A DNA stretch of 46,839 bases from DASTPP01 sp035762175 (GCA_035762175.1 DASTPP010000390.1:1-46839); one strand, 5' to 3'. Positions 24,331 through 32,968 are shown, counted from the first letter of the stretch. Numbers and translations: made by a program. The notes: generated from the sequence alone by a model not told the origin.

Positions 24331-25295
24331 ACCCCCTACAGCGGCGGCTAGCCCGCCCCTCGTTCGTCACCGCGGCGCTGCTCTCGGCGTCGCTCGCCTT
24401 CGGCGCGCCGCCGAGCCCCTCGGCGTCCACGCGCGAGGCGGGCAAGCACTTTCAGCGCGCCGTCACGCTCTTCAACGAGGCCGACTACAACGCGGCGCTC
24501 GTCGAGTTCAAGCGGGCGCACGACCTCGCGCCGAACCCCCACGTGCTCTACAACATCGGGCAGACGCACTACCAGCTCCAAGACTACGCGGCCGCCATCG
24601 GCGCCTTCGAGGCGTACCTGGCCGAGGCGCAGCCGGCGTCGCACCGGGCCGAGGTCGAGTCCGTGCTCGAGACGCTGCGGGCGCGGGTCGGCCGGCTCGA
24701 GATCACGGCCGACGCGCCCAACGCCGAGGTCTCGGTCGACGACCGCCCGGTCGGGCACACGCCCTTCGCCAAGCCGGTGCTCGTCAGCGTGGGGCGCCGC
24801 AAGGTCACGGCGACGGCCGAGGGGCGGGCGCCCATTACGCGTTACGTCGAGGTGCCCAGCGGCGAGACCCTGCCGCTCGCGCTCACCTTCGTCGCGCCCG
24901 CCCCGCCGGGCGTGGCCCCGTCGCCGGCGACCGCGGCGGCGCCGGCCCCGTCGCCCGACGCGGCGCGGGGCGGCGAGCGGGGCTCGGTCTGGCCCACCGT
25001 CGCGCTCGTGTCGACCGGCGTGCTCTTGGCGGGCACCGGGACGATGGGGGTGCTCGCCTACCTGGCCGACCGCGACGCGGTCGACAAGCGAGACAGCTAC
25101 CCGGTCGACCGCGCCGAGCTCAAAGACGCGCAGTCGCGCGCGCGCACCTTCGCGCTCGTCACCGACGTGCTCGGGGCCGCCACGGTGGTCGCCGGCGGCG
25201 CGGCGCTCTACCTGACGCTTACGCGCAAAGACGAACCGAACAAGGTTCAAGTCGGGGCGGCCCCGGGCGCGCTCGCCTTCCGGCTCAATTTCTGA
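24327..25295 (+). CDS. exported TPR/PEGA-domain protein
   Basis: This 322-aa protein begins with an Arg-containing signal peptide (MNPLQRRLARPSFVTAALLS, cleavage near AFGA). Tetratricopeptide-like helices follow (AGKHFQRAVTLFNEADYNAA, then PHVLYNIGQTHYQLQDYAAA). A PEGA domain comes next (RLEITADAPNAEVSVDDRPV to LPLALTF). Then come a Pro/Ala linker, a membrane helix (VWPTVALVSTGVLLAGTGTM) and a second hydrophobic segment near 285-305. It may be an envelope scaffold that binds partner proteins, a role inferred from the domains. The start codon overlaps the stop of the kinase-tail remnant, and no separate ribosome binding site is seen. A lipoprotein gene follows after 19 bp. Confidence 0.8.
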   Translation: MNPLQRRLARPSFVTAALLSASLAFGAPPSPSASTREAGKHFQRAVTLFNEADYNAALVEFKRAHDLAPNPHVLYNIGQTHYQLQDYAAAIGAFEAYLAEAQPASHRAEVESVLETLRARVGRLEITADAPNAEVSVDDRPVGHTPFAKPVLVSVGRRKVTATAEGRAPITRYVEVPSGETLPLALTFVAPAPPGVAPSPATAAAPAPSPDAARGGERGSVWPTVALVSTGVLLAGTGTMGVLAYLADRDAVDKRDSYPVDRAELKDAQSRARTFALVTDVLGAATVVAGGAALYLTLTRKDEPNKVQVGAAPGALAFRLNF

Positions 25296-25314
25296 CAGTC
25301 TCTTCGCCGCCGCC

Positions 25315-25650
25315 ATGCTCCTGCGCCGCCCCACCGCGCTCTCGCTCGTGCTCGCCGCGGCCGTCGCGGCGGCCGGCTGCTCGCTCGCCATTCACGACGC
25401 CGACGACCAATGCACCGTCGACGCCGACTGCGCCCGCTTCGACTCCTCGGCGGTCTGCCGCGAGGGCGTCTGCCGGGCCTCGGGCCTCGGGCCGCCGGGC
25501 TGCTTTCCGGGCACGCCGACGACCGACCAGCAGTTCCGCCGGCGCTGCACCACGGCCCAGTGCATCGCGTTCGACAACTGCGAGCGCCTCAACCTCTGCG
25601 GCGCCTCGACCTCGCTGCCGCCGCTGGTCGACCCGCCGGCGCCCCAATGA
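25315..25650 (+). CDS. Cys-rich lipoprotein
   Basis: This 111-aa product has a signal sequence ending AAAGC (Cys at about 22). Its mature domain has many cysteines in the pattern CTVDADCARF, SSAVCREGVC, GPPGCFPG, CTTAQC and ERLNLCG. The DxDC...C..GVC block is common in myxobacterial surface proteins and suggests disulfide bonds. Its TGA overlaps the ATG of the next gene (ATGA), so the two are translationally coupled, and they are probably partners at the cell envelope. Confidence 0.8.
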   Translation: MLLRRPTALSLVLAAAVAAAGCSLAIHDADDQCTVDADCARFDSSAVCREGVCRASGLGPPGCFPGTPTTDQQFRRRCTTAQCIAFDNCERLNLCGASTSLPPLVDPPAPQ

Positions 25651-26918
25651 AGCCCCCCGCCATGGCCCGCCCCCGCCCCGCCCCGCCCCCGCGCGCCGCG
25701 CTCGCGGCCGCCGCCCTCGCGGCCCTCGCCCTCGCCCCGCGCGCCGCGAGCGCCCAAGACCCGCCCGCCCTGCCGAGCTGCGCCGACCCGGTCGCCCGGC
25801 CCCGCGTCGTCTACGCCGCGGGCTCGTCGGCCCTGCGGCCCTTCCTCGGCGTGGTCGCGACGCTACTCGCGCAAGACGAGACGCCCTACACGCTCGTGTA
25901 CCAAGCGCAGGGCTCGTGCACGGGCGTCGGCTACATGACCGCGACCGACCCGGCAGAGCAGCGCATCTACGACATTCCCGCGAGCGGCGGCGCGAGGTCG
26001 AACTATGCCGTTTACTACGCCGACGGCGAAGCGGTCGAGTGCACGCTGGGCCCCGGGGGCCAGGTCGTCGACGTGGGCATCTCCGACGTGTTCGCGTCGG
26101 GCTGCGACGCGACGCTGCCGCCCGACGTCGAAGACTATACCGGGCCCATCCAGGCGATGACCTTCGTGGTCGGTGCCCGGTCGTCGCAGTACGCCATCAG
26201 CGCCGAGGCGGCCTACCTGGCGTTCGGCCTCGGCGGCGACCGCGGCCGGCTGGCGCCCTGGTCCGACCCGAGCAAGTTCTTCGTGCGCAACAGTTCGTCG
26301 GGCACCCAGCAGATGATCGCGCGCGCCATCAACGTGCCGGCCGCCTCCTGGTGGGGCGCCGACCAAGGGGGCAGCGGGGGCGTGCTCGACAAGCTCTTGA
26401 ACCTGCTCACCGAGTCGGGGGCCGAGCCGGCCATCGGCATTCTTTCGGCCGACTTCGCCGACGGCGAGCGGGGTAACATTCGCATCCTCGCCTTCCAAGA
26501 CTGGGGCCAGCCCTGCGGCTTTCTGCCCGACTCGACCCCCGAGTCCTTCGACAAGCGTAACGTGCGCGACGGGCACTACCCCATCTGGGGGCCCGCGCAC
26601 CTCTTCGCCCGCGTCGACGCGAACCGCCTGCCCGTCAGCGCGGGCGCCGCGGCGCTCTTGCGCCGCTTCTCTTCGACGCGCCTCGACCAGACCCTCCTCG
26701 ACGCCGAGGTCAGCGGCGGGGTCGTCCCCCAGTGTGCCATGCAGGTGACGCGCGACGAAGAGATGGGCCCGATGAGCTCGTACTCGCGCGATTACCAGTG
26801 CGACTGCTACTTCGAATTCAAGGCCACCGGCCGCAGCGACTGCCAGACCTGCGCCCTGCCCGCCGACTGCCCCGCCTCGGCGCCCGCCTGCAACTACGGC
26901 TTCTGCGAAGTGAACTGA
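25647..26918 (+). CDS. PstS-like periplasmic substrate-binding protein with Cys-rich tail
   Basis: This 423-aa protein has a signal peptide (LAAAALAALALAPRAASAQ). Its substrate-binding fold resembles phosphate-binding PstS proteins: VVYAAGSSALRPFLG, ISDVFASGCD, then FVRNSSSGTQQMIARAI, the last being a typical ligand-loop pattern. The C-terminus has nine cysteines (CDCYFEFK..DCQTC..CPASAPACNYGFCE), which is not found in PstS. No transporter genes are adjacent, so it may be a surface sensor or scavenger rather than part of an ABC importer. It is coupled to the preceding lipoprotein gene by an ATGA overlap. Confidence 0.8.
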   Translation: MKPPAMARPRPAPPPRAALAAAALAALALAPRAASAQDPPALPSCADPVARPRVVYAAGSSALRPFLGVVATLLAQDETPYTLVYQAQGSCTGVGYMTATDPAEQRIYDIPASGGARSNYAVYYADGEAVECTLGPGGQVVDVGISDVFASGCDATLPPDVEDYTGPIQAMTFVVGARSSQYAISAEAAYLAFGLGGDRGRLAPWSDPSKFFVRNSSSGTQQMIARAINVPAASWWGADQGGSGGVLDKLLNLLTESGAEPAIGILSADFADGERGNIRILAFQDWGQPCGFLPDSTPESFDKRNVRDGHYPIWGPAHLFARVDANRLPVSAGAAALLRRFSSTRLDQTLLDAEVSGGVVPQCAMQVTRDEEMGPMSSYSRDYQCDCYFEFKATGRSDCQTCALPADCPASAPACNYGFCEVN

Positions 26919-27108
26919 GCGGCGCCGGGCGCGCCCGCGGCGCGGCCCGCCCGGCCCGGGGGCCGGCCGGGTCGCGCGCGCGGCGCCGTTAACGCGTATG
27001 GCCCGACTCCGCCGAGCCGCCCGGCCTGCGCCGCGGCGAAGAGCCCACCGGCGTGCCGCCGCCGAGCCCCGTCGGCGGGCGAGCGGCGCGCGGGGCCGCC
27101 TCGCCGGC

Positions 27109-27756
27109 CTACCGCCAGCGGGCGACGACGTCGGCGTCGGCGTCGGAGAGCCGATTGACCTCGAGCCTCGGCGTGCCGCCGAAGTACACGATCACGCTCT
27201 CGATGACCCCGTAGACCCCGCCCTCGACCCAGTAAGGGTAGTCGCGCACCTGCAACGTGATGGCGTCGCCCCGCCGCGTCGCGGCCATCGAGCCGGCCCG
27301 CTGCATGCGCATCACCATCGAGGGCAAGAGCTCGAGCGCCGCCGCCGGCTGGCCCGCGACCAGCTCGAGCGTGACGCGGCCCAGCAGCGTCGCGCCGAAC
27401 ACGTCGAGGCTGCGTCGGGACAGGTGCCGCAACCCCTCGGCGGGCGGCGCCTCGGGCGAGAGCTTGCGCGCGACCTCGGCGGCGATCAGGTAAAGGTCGC
27501 GCAGGGGGTAATCGACGAAAGGCAGGTAGCGGCCCGGGCGGGGGGGCGAGTGCAGCAACGGCGTCAGCCCGGCCAGCTCGCCGGCCGACAGGTGGCGCGT
27601 GACCGTGGTGAAGAACATGCCCTTCGTCGTGTACCGCGGCGGCACGAGCGCGAGCCTCGACGCGTGGTCGAAGCCCCCCCGCAGGGGGGTCCCCATGTCG
27701 AGCGAGAAGCGCCAGGGGTAGGGCGCCGCCGCGGCCGGGTGGGCAGAGCGAGCCAC
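27109..27756 (-). CDS. DUF2378/TIGR02265-type protein (myxobacterial)
   Basis: This 215-aa protein shows the pattern I associate with this myxobacteria-restricted family: TKGMFFTTVTRHLS, YLPFVDYPLRDLYLIAAEVA, GLRHLSRRSLDVFGATLLGR and a C-terminal YWVEGGVYGVIESV with a final WR. Length fits. The start at 27756 is a GTG with no clear ribosome binding site; an ATG at 27696 is possible. The function of the family is unknown. It lies 57 bp after the radical SAM gene on the same strand and is likely co-transcribed with it. Confidence 0.65.
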   Translation of the reverse strand: MARSAHPAAAAPYPWRFSLDMGTPLRGGFDHASRLALVPPRYTTKGMFFTTVTRHLSAGELAGLTPLLHSPPRPGRYLPFVDYPLRDLYLIAAEVARKLSPEAPPAEGLRHLSRRSLDVFGATLLGRVTLELVAGQPAAALELLPSMVMRMQRAGSMAATRRGDAITLQVRDYPYWVEGGVYGVIESVIVYFGGTPRLEVNRLSDADADVVARWR

Positions 27757-27813
27757 GCCTGCCGATCTTTACCACGTGGCGGCCGGGCTCACCATTCGCG
27801 CCCGGGCCGGGCG

Positions 27814-29418
27814 CTACACCCCCGGCGGCACCGGGCTGCCCCGCCGGAGCGGCACGAGCGCGCCCTCGCCCGCGGGGCGCGCCGGCGGGGGCGGCGGCGC
27901 CGCGATCGACGCCGGGGGCCGCGGCGCCGCGGCGGGCGGCGCCGGCCGCGCGGCGAGCTCGGCCCGGAAGCGCAGGTGCCGCCGGCGCGTCAGCTCGACC
28001 AGGGGGCGCCAGGCGGCGTGCGTCAGCCGCCGCTCGATGAGGGCGTGCCAGGCGCGGTTCGAGCGCTTGTAGAGATAGGCCATGCCGAGGTAGGGCAGCA
28101 GGGCGCGCGGGTCGCGCGGCCGGCGCCGCCAGATCGAGCCGTGCGAGAAGAGCCGCTCGTAGCAGCTCGCGTAGCCCCGCTCGAGCTCGTCGGCGCTCAT
28201 GCGCGCGGGGCGGAAGACGACGTGCGCGGTGTCGTAGAGCGACCAGTCTCGGTGCAAGATGCGCCCCTCGGCCTCGAGGCGCCGGAAGAGCGGGGTGCCG
28301 GGGTAGGGCGTGAGAACGTGAAAGGTGGCGCACTCGAGCCGCGTCGACTCGACCCAGCGCACCGTGCGGTCGAACACGTCGGGGCCGTCGTGGTCGAAGC
28401 CGAGCACGAAGCTACCATTCACCTGGATGCCGTGGTCGTGAAAGACCCCGATGCGCCGCGCGTACTCGTCGGCCCGCGGCGTCTTCTTGCGGGCGTCGCG
28501 CAGGTTCTCGTCGGTCAGCGACTCGAAGCCGACGAAGACCCCGGTGCAGCCCGCGAGCGCCATCTCGCGCACGAGCGCGGGGTCGTCGGTGACGTCGAGG
28601 GTGACGGCGGCGCTCCAGATCTTCTCGAGCGGGGCGAGCGCGCGGCAGAGCCGCCGCAGGTAGGCCGGGCGCGAGCCGAGGTTGTTGTCGATGAAGACGC
28701 CGTAGGGCTCGCCCGTCGCCTCGAACTCGGCCGCGACGCGCGCCTCGTCGAGCGTGCGGTAGGGCATGTCGAGGCCCCCGGTCGACAGGTAGCAGAAGTC
28801 GCAGCGGTTGTGGCAGCCGCGCGTGGCGATGAGGCTCGCGGTCGTCAGAAAGCTCGCCCGCGGCAAGAGCTCGCGCCGCGGCGGGGGCGTCGCGCCGTAG
28901 GGCCGGCGGTAGTCGCCCCGGTACTCGCGCCGGAGCGCCCCGCGCTCGACGTCGGCCAAGATCGCCGGCCAGACCTCGGCCCCCTCGCCGAGCGCGATGG
29001 CGTCGGCGTGCGGCGCGCACTCGTCGGGGCACGAGAGCACGTGCAGCCCGCCGAACACCACCTTCGCGCCGAGCGCCCGGTAGTAGCGCGCGAGCGCGTA
29101 CGCCCGCGCGGCGAAGGTGAGGTGCACCGTGATGCCCACCACCTCGGGCACCGGGTCGCGGGGCGGCGGCCCCTGCAAGAGGTTCTCGTCCCAGTAGTCG
29201 ACCCGCCAGTGCGCCGGCGTCGCCCCCGCCACGCTGGTCAGCGCCAGCGAGGGCGTCAGCACGTGCTTGCCGAAGCTCGCGTGGGGGTCTTTGGCGTAAA
29301 AAGGGTTGATGAGCAGCGCCGACCGTCGCCGAATGGCCCCCGCCCGCGCGACGGGCGGCAAGGGCGGCGCGACGCGCATCGCCCGGGGCCAGTAGGGGCC
29401 CCTCGCGTTCGTTGCCAT
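27814..29418 (-). CDS. B12-binding radical SAM protein
   Basis: This 534-aa protein has an N-terminal cobalamin-binding type fold (residues about 30-160, with VVFGGLHVLSCPDECAPHAD and IALGEGAEVWPAIL). The radical SAM core follows with Cys202, Cys206 and Cys209 in the CxxxCxxC motif for the [4Fe-4S] cluster and GYFID-like strands. C-terminal helices follow, then a Pro-rich tail. Members methylate or rearrange unactivated carbons in lipids, tetrapyrroles or natural products; the substrate is unknown. The ATG at 29418 has a GAGGG-like ribosome binding site. The frame extends upstream only as low-complexity sequence. Confidence 0.85.
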   Translation of the reverse strand: MATNARGPYWPRAMRVAPPLPPVARAGAIRRRSALLINPFYAKDPHASFGKHVLTPSLALTSVAGATPAHWRVDYWDENLLQGPPPRDPVPEVVGITVHLTFAARAYALARYYRALGAKVVFGGLHVLSCPDECAPHADAIALGEGAEVWPAILADVERGALRREYRGDYRRPYGATPPPRRELLPRASFLTTASLIATRGCHNRCDFCYLSTGGLDMPYRTLDEARVAAEFEATGEPYGVFIDNNLGSRPAYLRRLCRALAPLEKIWSAAVTLDVTDDPALVREMALAGCTGVFVGFESLTDENLRDARKKTPRADEYARRIGVFHDHGIQVNGSFVLGFDHDGPDVFDRTVRWVESTRLECATFHVLTPYPGTPLFRRLEAEGRILHRDWSLYDTAHVVFRPARMSADELERGYASCYERLFSHGSIWRRRPRDPRALLPYLGMAYLYKRSNRAWHALIERRLTHAAWRPLVELTRRRHLRFRAELAARPAPPAAAPRPPASIAAPPPPPARPAGEGALVPLRRGSPVPPGV

Positions 29419-29533
29419 GCCCTCGGTCTGACGCGCCCCCGGCCCCGCCGCCCGGGGCGAAATCGGGGAGCGCCGGTGCAGAACGCCAGCCGCCAACCCC
29501 CCGATCTCTGCGCGAGAACACCTCGGGGCGGGG

Positions 29534-29833
29534 CTACGCCCGGTTCAGCCGCCGCGCCATCGCCGCGAGCCGATCGGGCTCGGCCACGAGCGCTTCTTTC
29601 GCCTCGCGCCCGAGCCGCTTGATCGCGTACTCGAGCCGCAGCGCGCGCCCCCGGTCGGCGCAGCGCCGCGTCAGCAAGAGCGCGAGGGGGCCGCGGCCGC
29701 GCGTGTAGCGGGCGCCCTTGCCGGCGTCGTGCCGGGCGATGCGCGCGGCGACGTCGCGCGCGACCCCGCAGTAGAGCGTGCCGTCGGCGCAGCGCGCGAG
29801 GTAAACGTACCAGGCCGCGCTCGGCGCCGGCAT
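29534..29833 (-). CDS. GIY-YIG domain protein (UPF0213/YhbQ-like)
   Basis: This is a 99-aa single-domain protein. WYVYLARCADGTLYCGVARD carries the GIY-YIG signature as VYL...YCG. A helix with RIARHDAGKGARYT and a YAIKRLGREAKEAL segment follow, including the usual Arg and Glu. The family includes small nucleases of uncertain role in DNA repair. The start at 29833 gives the normal family length. The in-frame extension to 30358 runs through a 44-bp tandem repeat and is low-complexity. Confidence 0.85.
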   Translation of the reverse strand: MPAPSAAWYVYLARCADGTLYCGVARDVAARIARHDAGKGARYTRGRGPLALLLTRRCADRGRALRLEYAIKRLGREAKEALVAEPDRLAAMARRLNRA

Positions 29834-29859
29834 TGCCCTCGGAAAAGGTGCCCACGGCC

Positions 29860-29991
29860 TCATCGAGCCACGGGCGCGTCGGGCGGGCAAGGCGCCGCCC
29901 CGGTCGTCGAGCCGCGGGCGCGCCGGGCGGGCGAGGCGCCGCCCCGGTCGTCGAGCCGCGGGCGCGTCGGGCGGGCAAGGCGCCGCCCGTC
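29860..29991. repeat. three tandem 44-bp repeats
   Basis: Units start at 29860, 29904 and 29948, each close to TCGTCGAGCC GCGGGCGC then GGGCGGGC and GGCGCCGCCC. They lie just upstream of the GIY-YIG gene start (29833) in the direction of its transcription. They are non-coding as far as I can see. Confidence 0.85.
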
Positions 29992-30411
29992 GGAAGGGGC
30001 GCGGAGCTCGCGCCCGGGCCCTCCGGGGGCGGGGCCCGGTTCCCGAACGGCCTGCGGCGGGGCGTCGGCCCGGGCGTCGAGACCGCGCGTTTTCTGCGCC
30101 CTCGGGGGCCCGCCGGCCCCCTGCCTTTGGCCGGCCGGGGCGGCTGAAGCCGAGGCGCTCGAGGCGCCCTCGGGCGCGCGCCCTAGAGACTGCGCTTGCA
30201 AACGCTGGGGGTACGGGTAAGGTCTGGGGCCCTCGCCAGCGTCCCCCGGCTATGAGTTTGCCCGCTCGACGCTGTCTGAGAACACCGAGAACCCGACCCC
30301 GCGGCGACCGCTCGCGGCCACGAAGAAGCACCTTTGCGAGCTCTCCTTCCGATCGCACGGCTCAGTCGGACGGCAGGGTTTTCTGAGCCGGTAAGCGAAT
30401 CGAGAGCACTC
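29992..30411 (+). promoter_or_regulatory. long leader and possible promoter of the RRM gene
   Basis: No gene is supported in this 420-bp segment. A possible promoter is TTGCAA at 30196-30201, a 16-bp spacer and TAAGGT at 30218-30223. This would give a leader of about 180 nt before the RRM gene at 30412, which would fit a cold-shock-like regulated transcript. That is an inference. Confidence 0.35.
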
Positions 30412-30753
30412 ATGGGAAATCGTCTTTATGTCGGCAACCTGTCCTTCGGCTCGACCGCCGACACCGTGCGCGAGGCCTTCTCGGCCTGTGGCGAAGTCAC
30501 CGACGTGCAGGTGATGTCCGACCGCGAGACCGGCCAGTCGCGCGGCTTCGGCTTCGTCACGATGGGGTCCGACGAGGCGGCCCGCAAGGCCATCCGCGAG
30601 ATGAACGGCGCCATGCTCGACGGCCGCGCGCTCAAGGTCAATGAGGCCGAAGAGCGGCAGAACCGCGGCGGCGGCGGCGGCGGCGGCGGCGGCCGCGGCG
30701 GGCGGGGCCCGGGCGGTGGGGGTGGCGGCGGTCGCGGCGGCGGGCGCTGGTAG
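30412..30753 (+). CDS. RRM RNA-binding protein with Gly-rich tail
   Basis: This 113-aa protein has one RNA recognition motif with RNP2 LYVGNL at 5-10 and RNP1 RGFGFVTM at 44-51. The last 30 residues are almost all Gly and Arg. Bacterial proteins of this kind bind RNA and are often induced by cold; here the role is inferred only from the domain. The ATG at 30412 is the start used by the family. A long leader lies upstream and GC hairpins lie downstream. Confidence 0.9.
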   Translation: MGNRLYVGNLSFGSTADTVREAFSACGEVTDVQVMSDRETGQSRGFGFVTMGSDEAARKAIREMNGAMLDGRALKVNEAEERQNRGGGGGGGGGRGGRGPGGGGGGGRGGGRW

Positions 30754-31291
30754 TTCCCGTTTCGGCGGGCGCCCGGCCCGCGCCGGGCGTCGGGGGCGCC
30801 CGGCGCCGGGCGTCGCTTTCGGCCGACGCGATCGATCGGCCTTTCGCGCTCGCGACGCCGGCGGGGCGGTTCAGACGGCCGACGTGATCGGTCGGCCCTT
30901 CGCGCCCGCGACGCCGGCGGGGCGGTTCCGAAGGGGCGCAGCCCCGTCACCGCCTGGCCGATGACGTCGTCGCGCAGGTCGGTCGTCGGCGACCTCCGGG
31001 GGGCGGCGCGCGTCGCGAACCTGCCGTTCGAGGCCGACCCCTTTGCGAAAAGCGGCGCGGCGCGCGCCACGACGGCCCGCGCGCTCGGGCCGGTGGGGTG
31101 TCGCCTTGCAGCCCGCTTGCGGCAAAAAGCAACATCGGTGGCGGGCTCGCTCTCCGCGGTAGCGCGGGCGGCGGGCGCGGGGGTGCGATCGGGCCCTTCG
31201 CGGGCGGCGCGCGGCGGCCCGGGCGCGCGGCGACGGCGCGCTGGCTTGCGGCTTGCAATCGCCCCTGCCCAAAGAACCATCGAGGGCTTGT
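30754..31291. other. 538-bp gap with hairpins and a 56-bp direct repeat
   Basis: After the RRM gene come GC hairpins (GCCCGGC/GCCGGGC near 30771-30788) without a T run. Then comes a 56-bp direct repeat at 30821 and 30877, whose copies share CGCGACGCCGGCGGGGCGG and lie back to back to about 30932. The remaining 360 bp has no supported gene. A short plus-strand stretch near 31003-31060 looks mildly coding-like but lacks a start with a ribosome binding site. Confidence 0.5.
30821..30932. repeat. two tandem 56-bp repeats
   Basis: Copy one begins at 30821 (GGCCGACGCGATCGATCGGC) and copy two at 30877 (GGCCGACGTGATCGGTCGGC). They share most positions, including CGACGCCGGCGGGGCGGTTC. Confidence 0.7.
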
Positions 31292-32968
31292 ATGCTGCAA
31301 GGAAACGGACGCGGGCACGACGGGGGCGTCCCGCGCTTCGAGAGCGGTACGGCGTACCTGGACGAGGTGCTTTGCGGCGGGTGGTTGCGCGGCGGGGTTT
31401 ACCTGATTGCGGGCCCCCCGGGGACGGGCAAGACGACGCTGGCGAACCAGTGCGCGTACGCGGCCGCCGGTCGCGGCGAGCCGACGGCGTACGTGACGCT
31501 GCACGCCGAGGCGCACGACCGCATGGCGCTGCACCTGTCGTCGCTGCGCTTCTTCGACCGCCGGCACGTGGGGCGCGTCGTGCACTACCTGTCGGGCACC
31601 CCGGCGCTCAAGCAGGGGGGGCTCGAGGCGTTCAAGCGCTTCGTGGGGGGGGTGGTGAGGGAGAAGGGGGCGAGGCTCTTGGTCATCGACGGGTTCTCGT
31701 CGGTCAAAGAGTACGCCAAGGGCCCGCTCGAGCTGCGCGAGCTCTTGCAGGCGCTGGCGGTGCAGGCGAGCCTGAACGACTGCACGACGCTGCTCTTGTC
31801 GAACGAGGTGGCCAAGGGCGTCGAGCCCGAGAACGCGATGGCCGACGGCATCTTGGCGCTCAGCGCCGACCTGCACGGCCTGAAGGCGACGCGGGGCCTC
31901 GAGGTGATCAAGTTTCGCGGCAGCGAGAACCTGCCCGGCAAGCACACGCTCACGATCGGGCGCGAGGGCATCAAGATCTTCCCGCGCTTCGAGGCGTCGG
32001 TGACGTCGACCTCGACGAAAGTGCCGGACCCGTCGCGGCGCGTGTCGTGGGGCGTCGCCGACCTCGACGCGATGTGCGGCGGCGGCCTGGTCGAGCTGTC
32101 GAACACGCTGGTGCTGGGCAGCCCGGGCAGCGGCAAGACGGTGCTGGGCCTCAACTTCCTCGCCGAGGGCGCGCGCGCGGGGGGCAAGTCGCTCTACCTC
32201 GGGTTCGCCGAGACGGGCGAAGAGCTGGTGCGAAAGTCGTCGAACCTGGGGCTCGATCTGCGCTCGCTCGTCGAGCGGGGCGCGCTCCGGCTCGAGGCGC
32301 GGGCGCCGGTCGAGACGCTGCCCGACGAGCTCGCCCAGGAGCTGACCCGGCTGGTCGACCGCGACGGGCACACGCGCCTCTTTCTCGACGGCCTCGAGCC
32401 CTTCGCCAAGGAGGCGCTCGACCCCGAGCGCACGACGCGCTTCGTCGTGGCGATGCTGAACGCGATGCGCGAGCGCGGCGTCACGGTGCTGGTGACGCAG
32501 CAGACCAACGAGCTCTTCGGGCCCGAGCTGCACGCGCCCATTCGGGGGGTCGAGGCGATCTGCGACAACGCGATCTTCCTGCGGTACTTCGAGCTGTACG
32601 GGCGGCTGCACCGGCTGATCGCCGTCCTGAAGATGCGCGACAGCGAGAACGACCCGTTCTTGCGCGAGCTCGAGCTCACGCCGGGGGGCGTGCGGGTCGG
32701 GGCGAGCTACCGGACGGTCGAGGCGGTGATGACGGGGCAGCCCCGCGACCGGCGCGGCGGCGCCGAGCGGGGCGACCCGCGCGGGGCGCGGCCGCCGGGC
32801 GGGGCGCGGGCGGGCGAGGCGCCGCGAGGGCCGGGGCGGGCCCCGGAGCGGGCCGGGGGGCGGGCCGCGGCGTCGGCCCCGAAGCGGCCCGCGAAGCCGG
32901 CCGCCACGTCGCCCACGAAGCGGGCCGCGAAGCCGGCGGCGAAGCGGGCGGGGGGGCGGCGTCCGTGA
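31292..32968 (+). CDS. KaiC-like double-RecA ATPase
   Basis: This 558-aa protein has two RecA/KaiC domains. Domain 1 has Walker A GPPGTGKTT at 41-49 and an aspartate strand LLVIDGFSSV. Domain 2 has GSPGSGKT at 276-283 and FAETGEE soon after, the pair of acidic residues used by KaiC-type enzymes. The C-terminal 90 residues are Arg/Gly/Ala/Pro-rich with KRAAKPAAKR repeats, suggesting nucleic acid or partner binding. There are no kaiA/kaiB genes here. It is coupled to a receiver gene by a GTGA overlap, so it is more likely part of a signalling complex than a clock. The ATG at 31292 has GAGGGC upstream; an in-frame ATG at 31253 is less likely. Confidence 0.85.
   Translation: MLQGNGRGHDGGVPRFESGTAYLDEVLCGGWLRGGVYLIAGPPGTGKTTLANQCAYAAAGRGEPTAYVTLHAEAHDRMALHLSSLRFFDRRHVGRVVHYLSGTPALKQGGLEAFKRFVGGVVREKGARLLVIDGFSSVKEYAKGPLELRELLQALAVQASLNDCTTLLLSNEVAKGVEPENAMADGILALSADLHGLKATRGLEVIKFRGSENLPGKHTLTIGREGIKIFPRFEASVTSTSTKVPDPSRRVSWGVADLDAMCGGGLVELSNTLVLGSPGSGKTVLGLNFLAEGARAGGKSLYLGFAETGEELVRKSSNLGLDLRSLVERGALRLEARAPVETLPDELAQELTRLVDRDGHTRLFLDGLEPFAKEALDPERTTRFVVAMLNAMRERGVTVLVTQQTNELFGPELHAPIRGVEAICDNAIFLRYFELYGRLHRLIAVLKMRDSENDPFLRELELTPGGVRVGASYRTVEAVMTGQPRDRRGGAERGDPRGARPPGGARAGEAPRGPGRAPERAGGRAAASAPKRPAKPAATSPTKRAAKPAAKRAGGRRP

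Noticed and set aside
26998..29622. An 874-codon plus-strand frame
   Set aside because: It is antisense to the DUF2378-type and radical SAM genes, whose motifs are clear on the minus strand.
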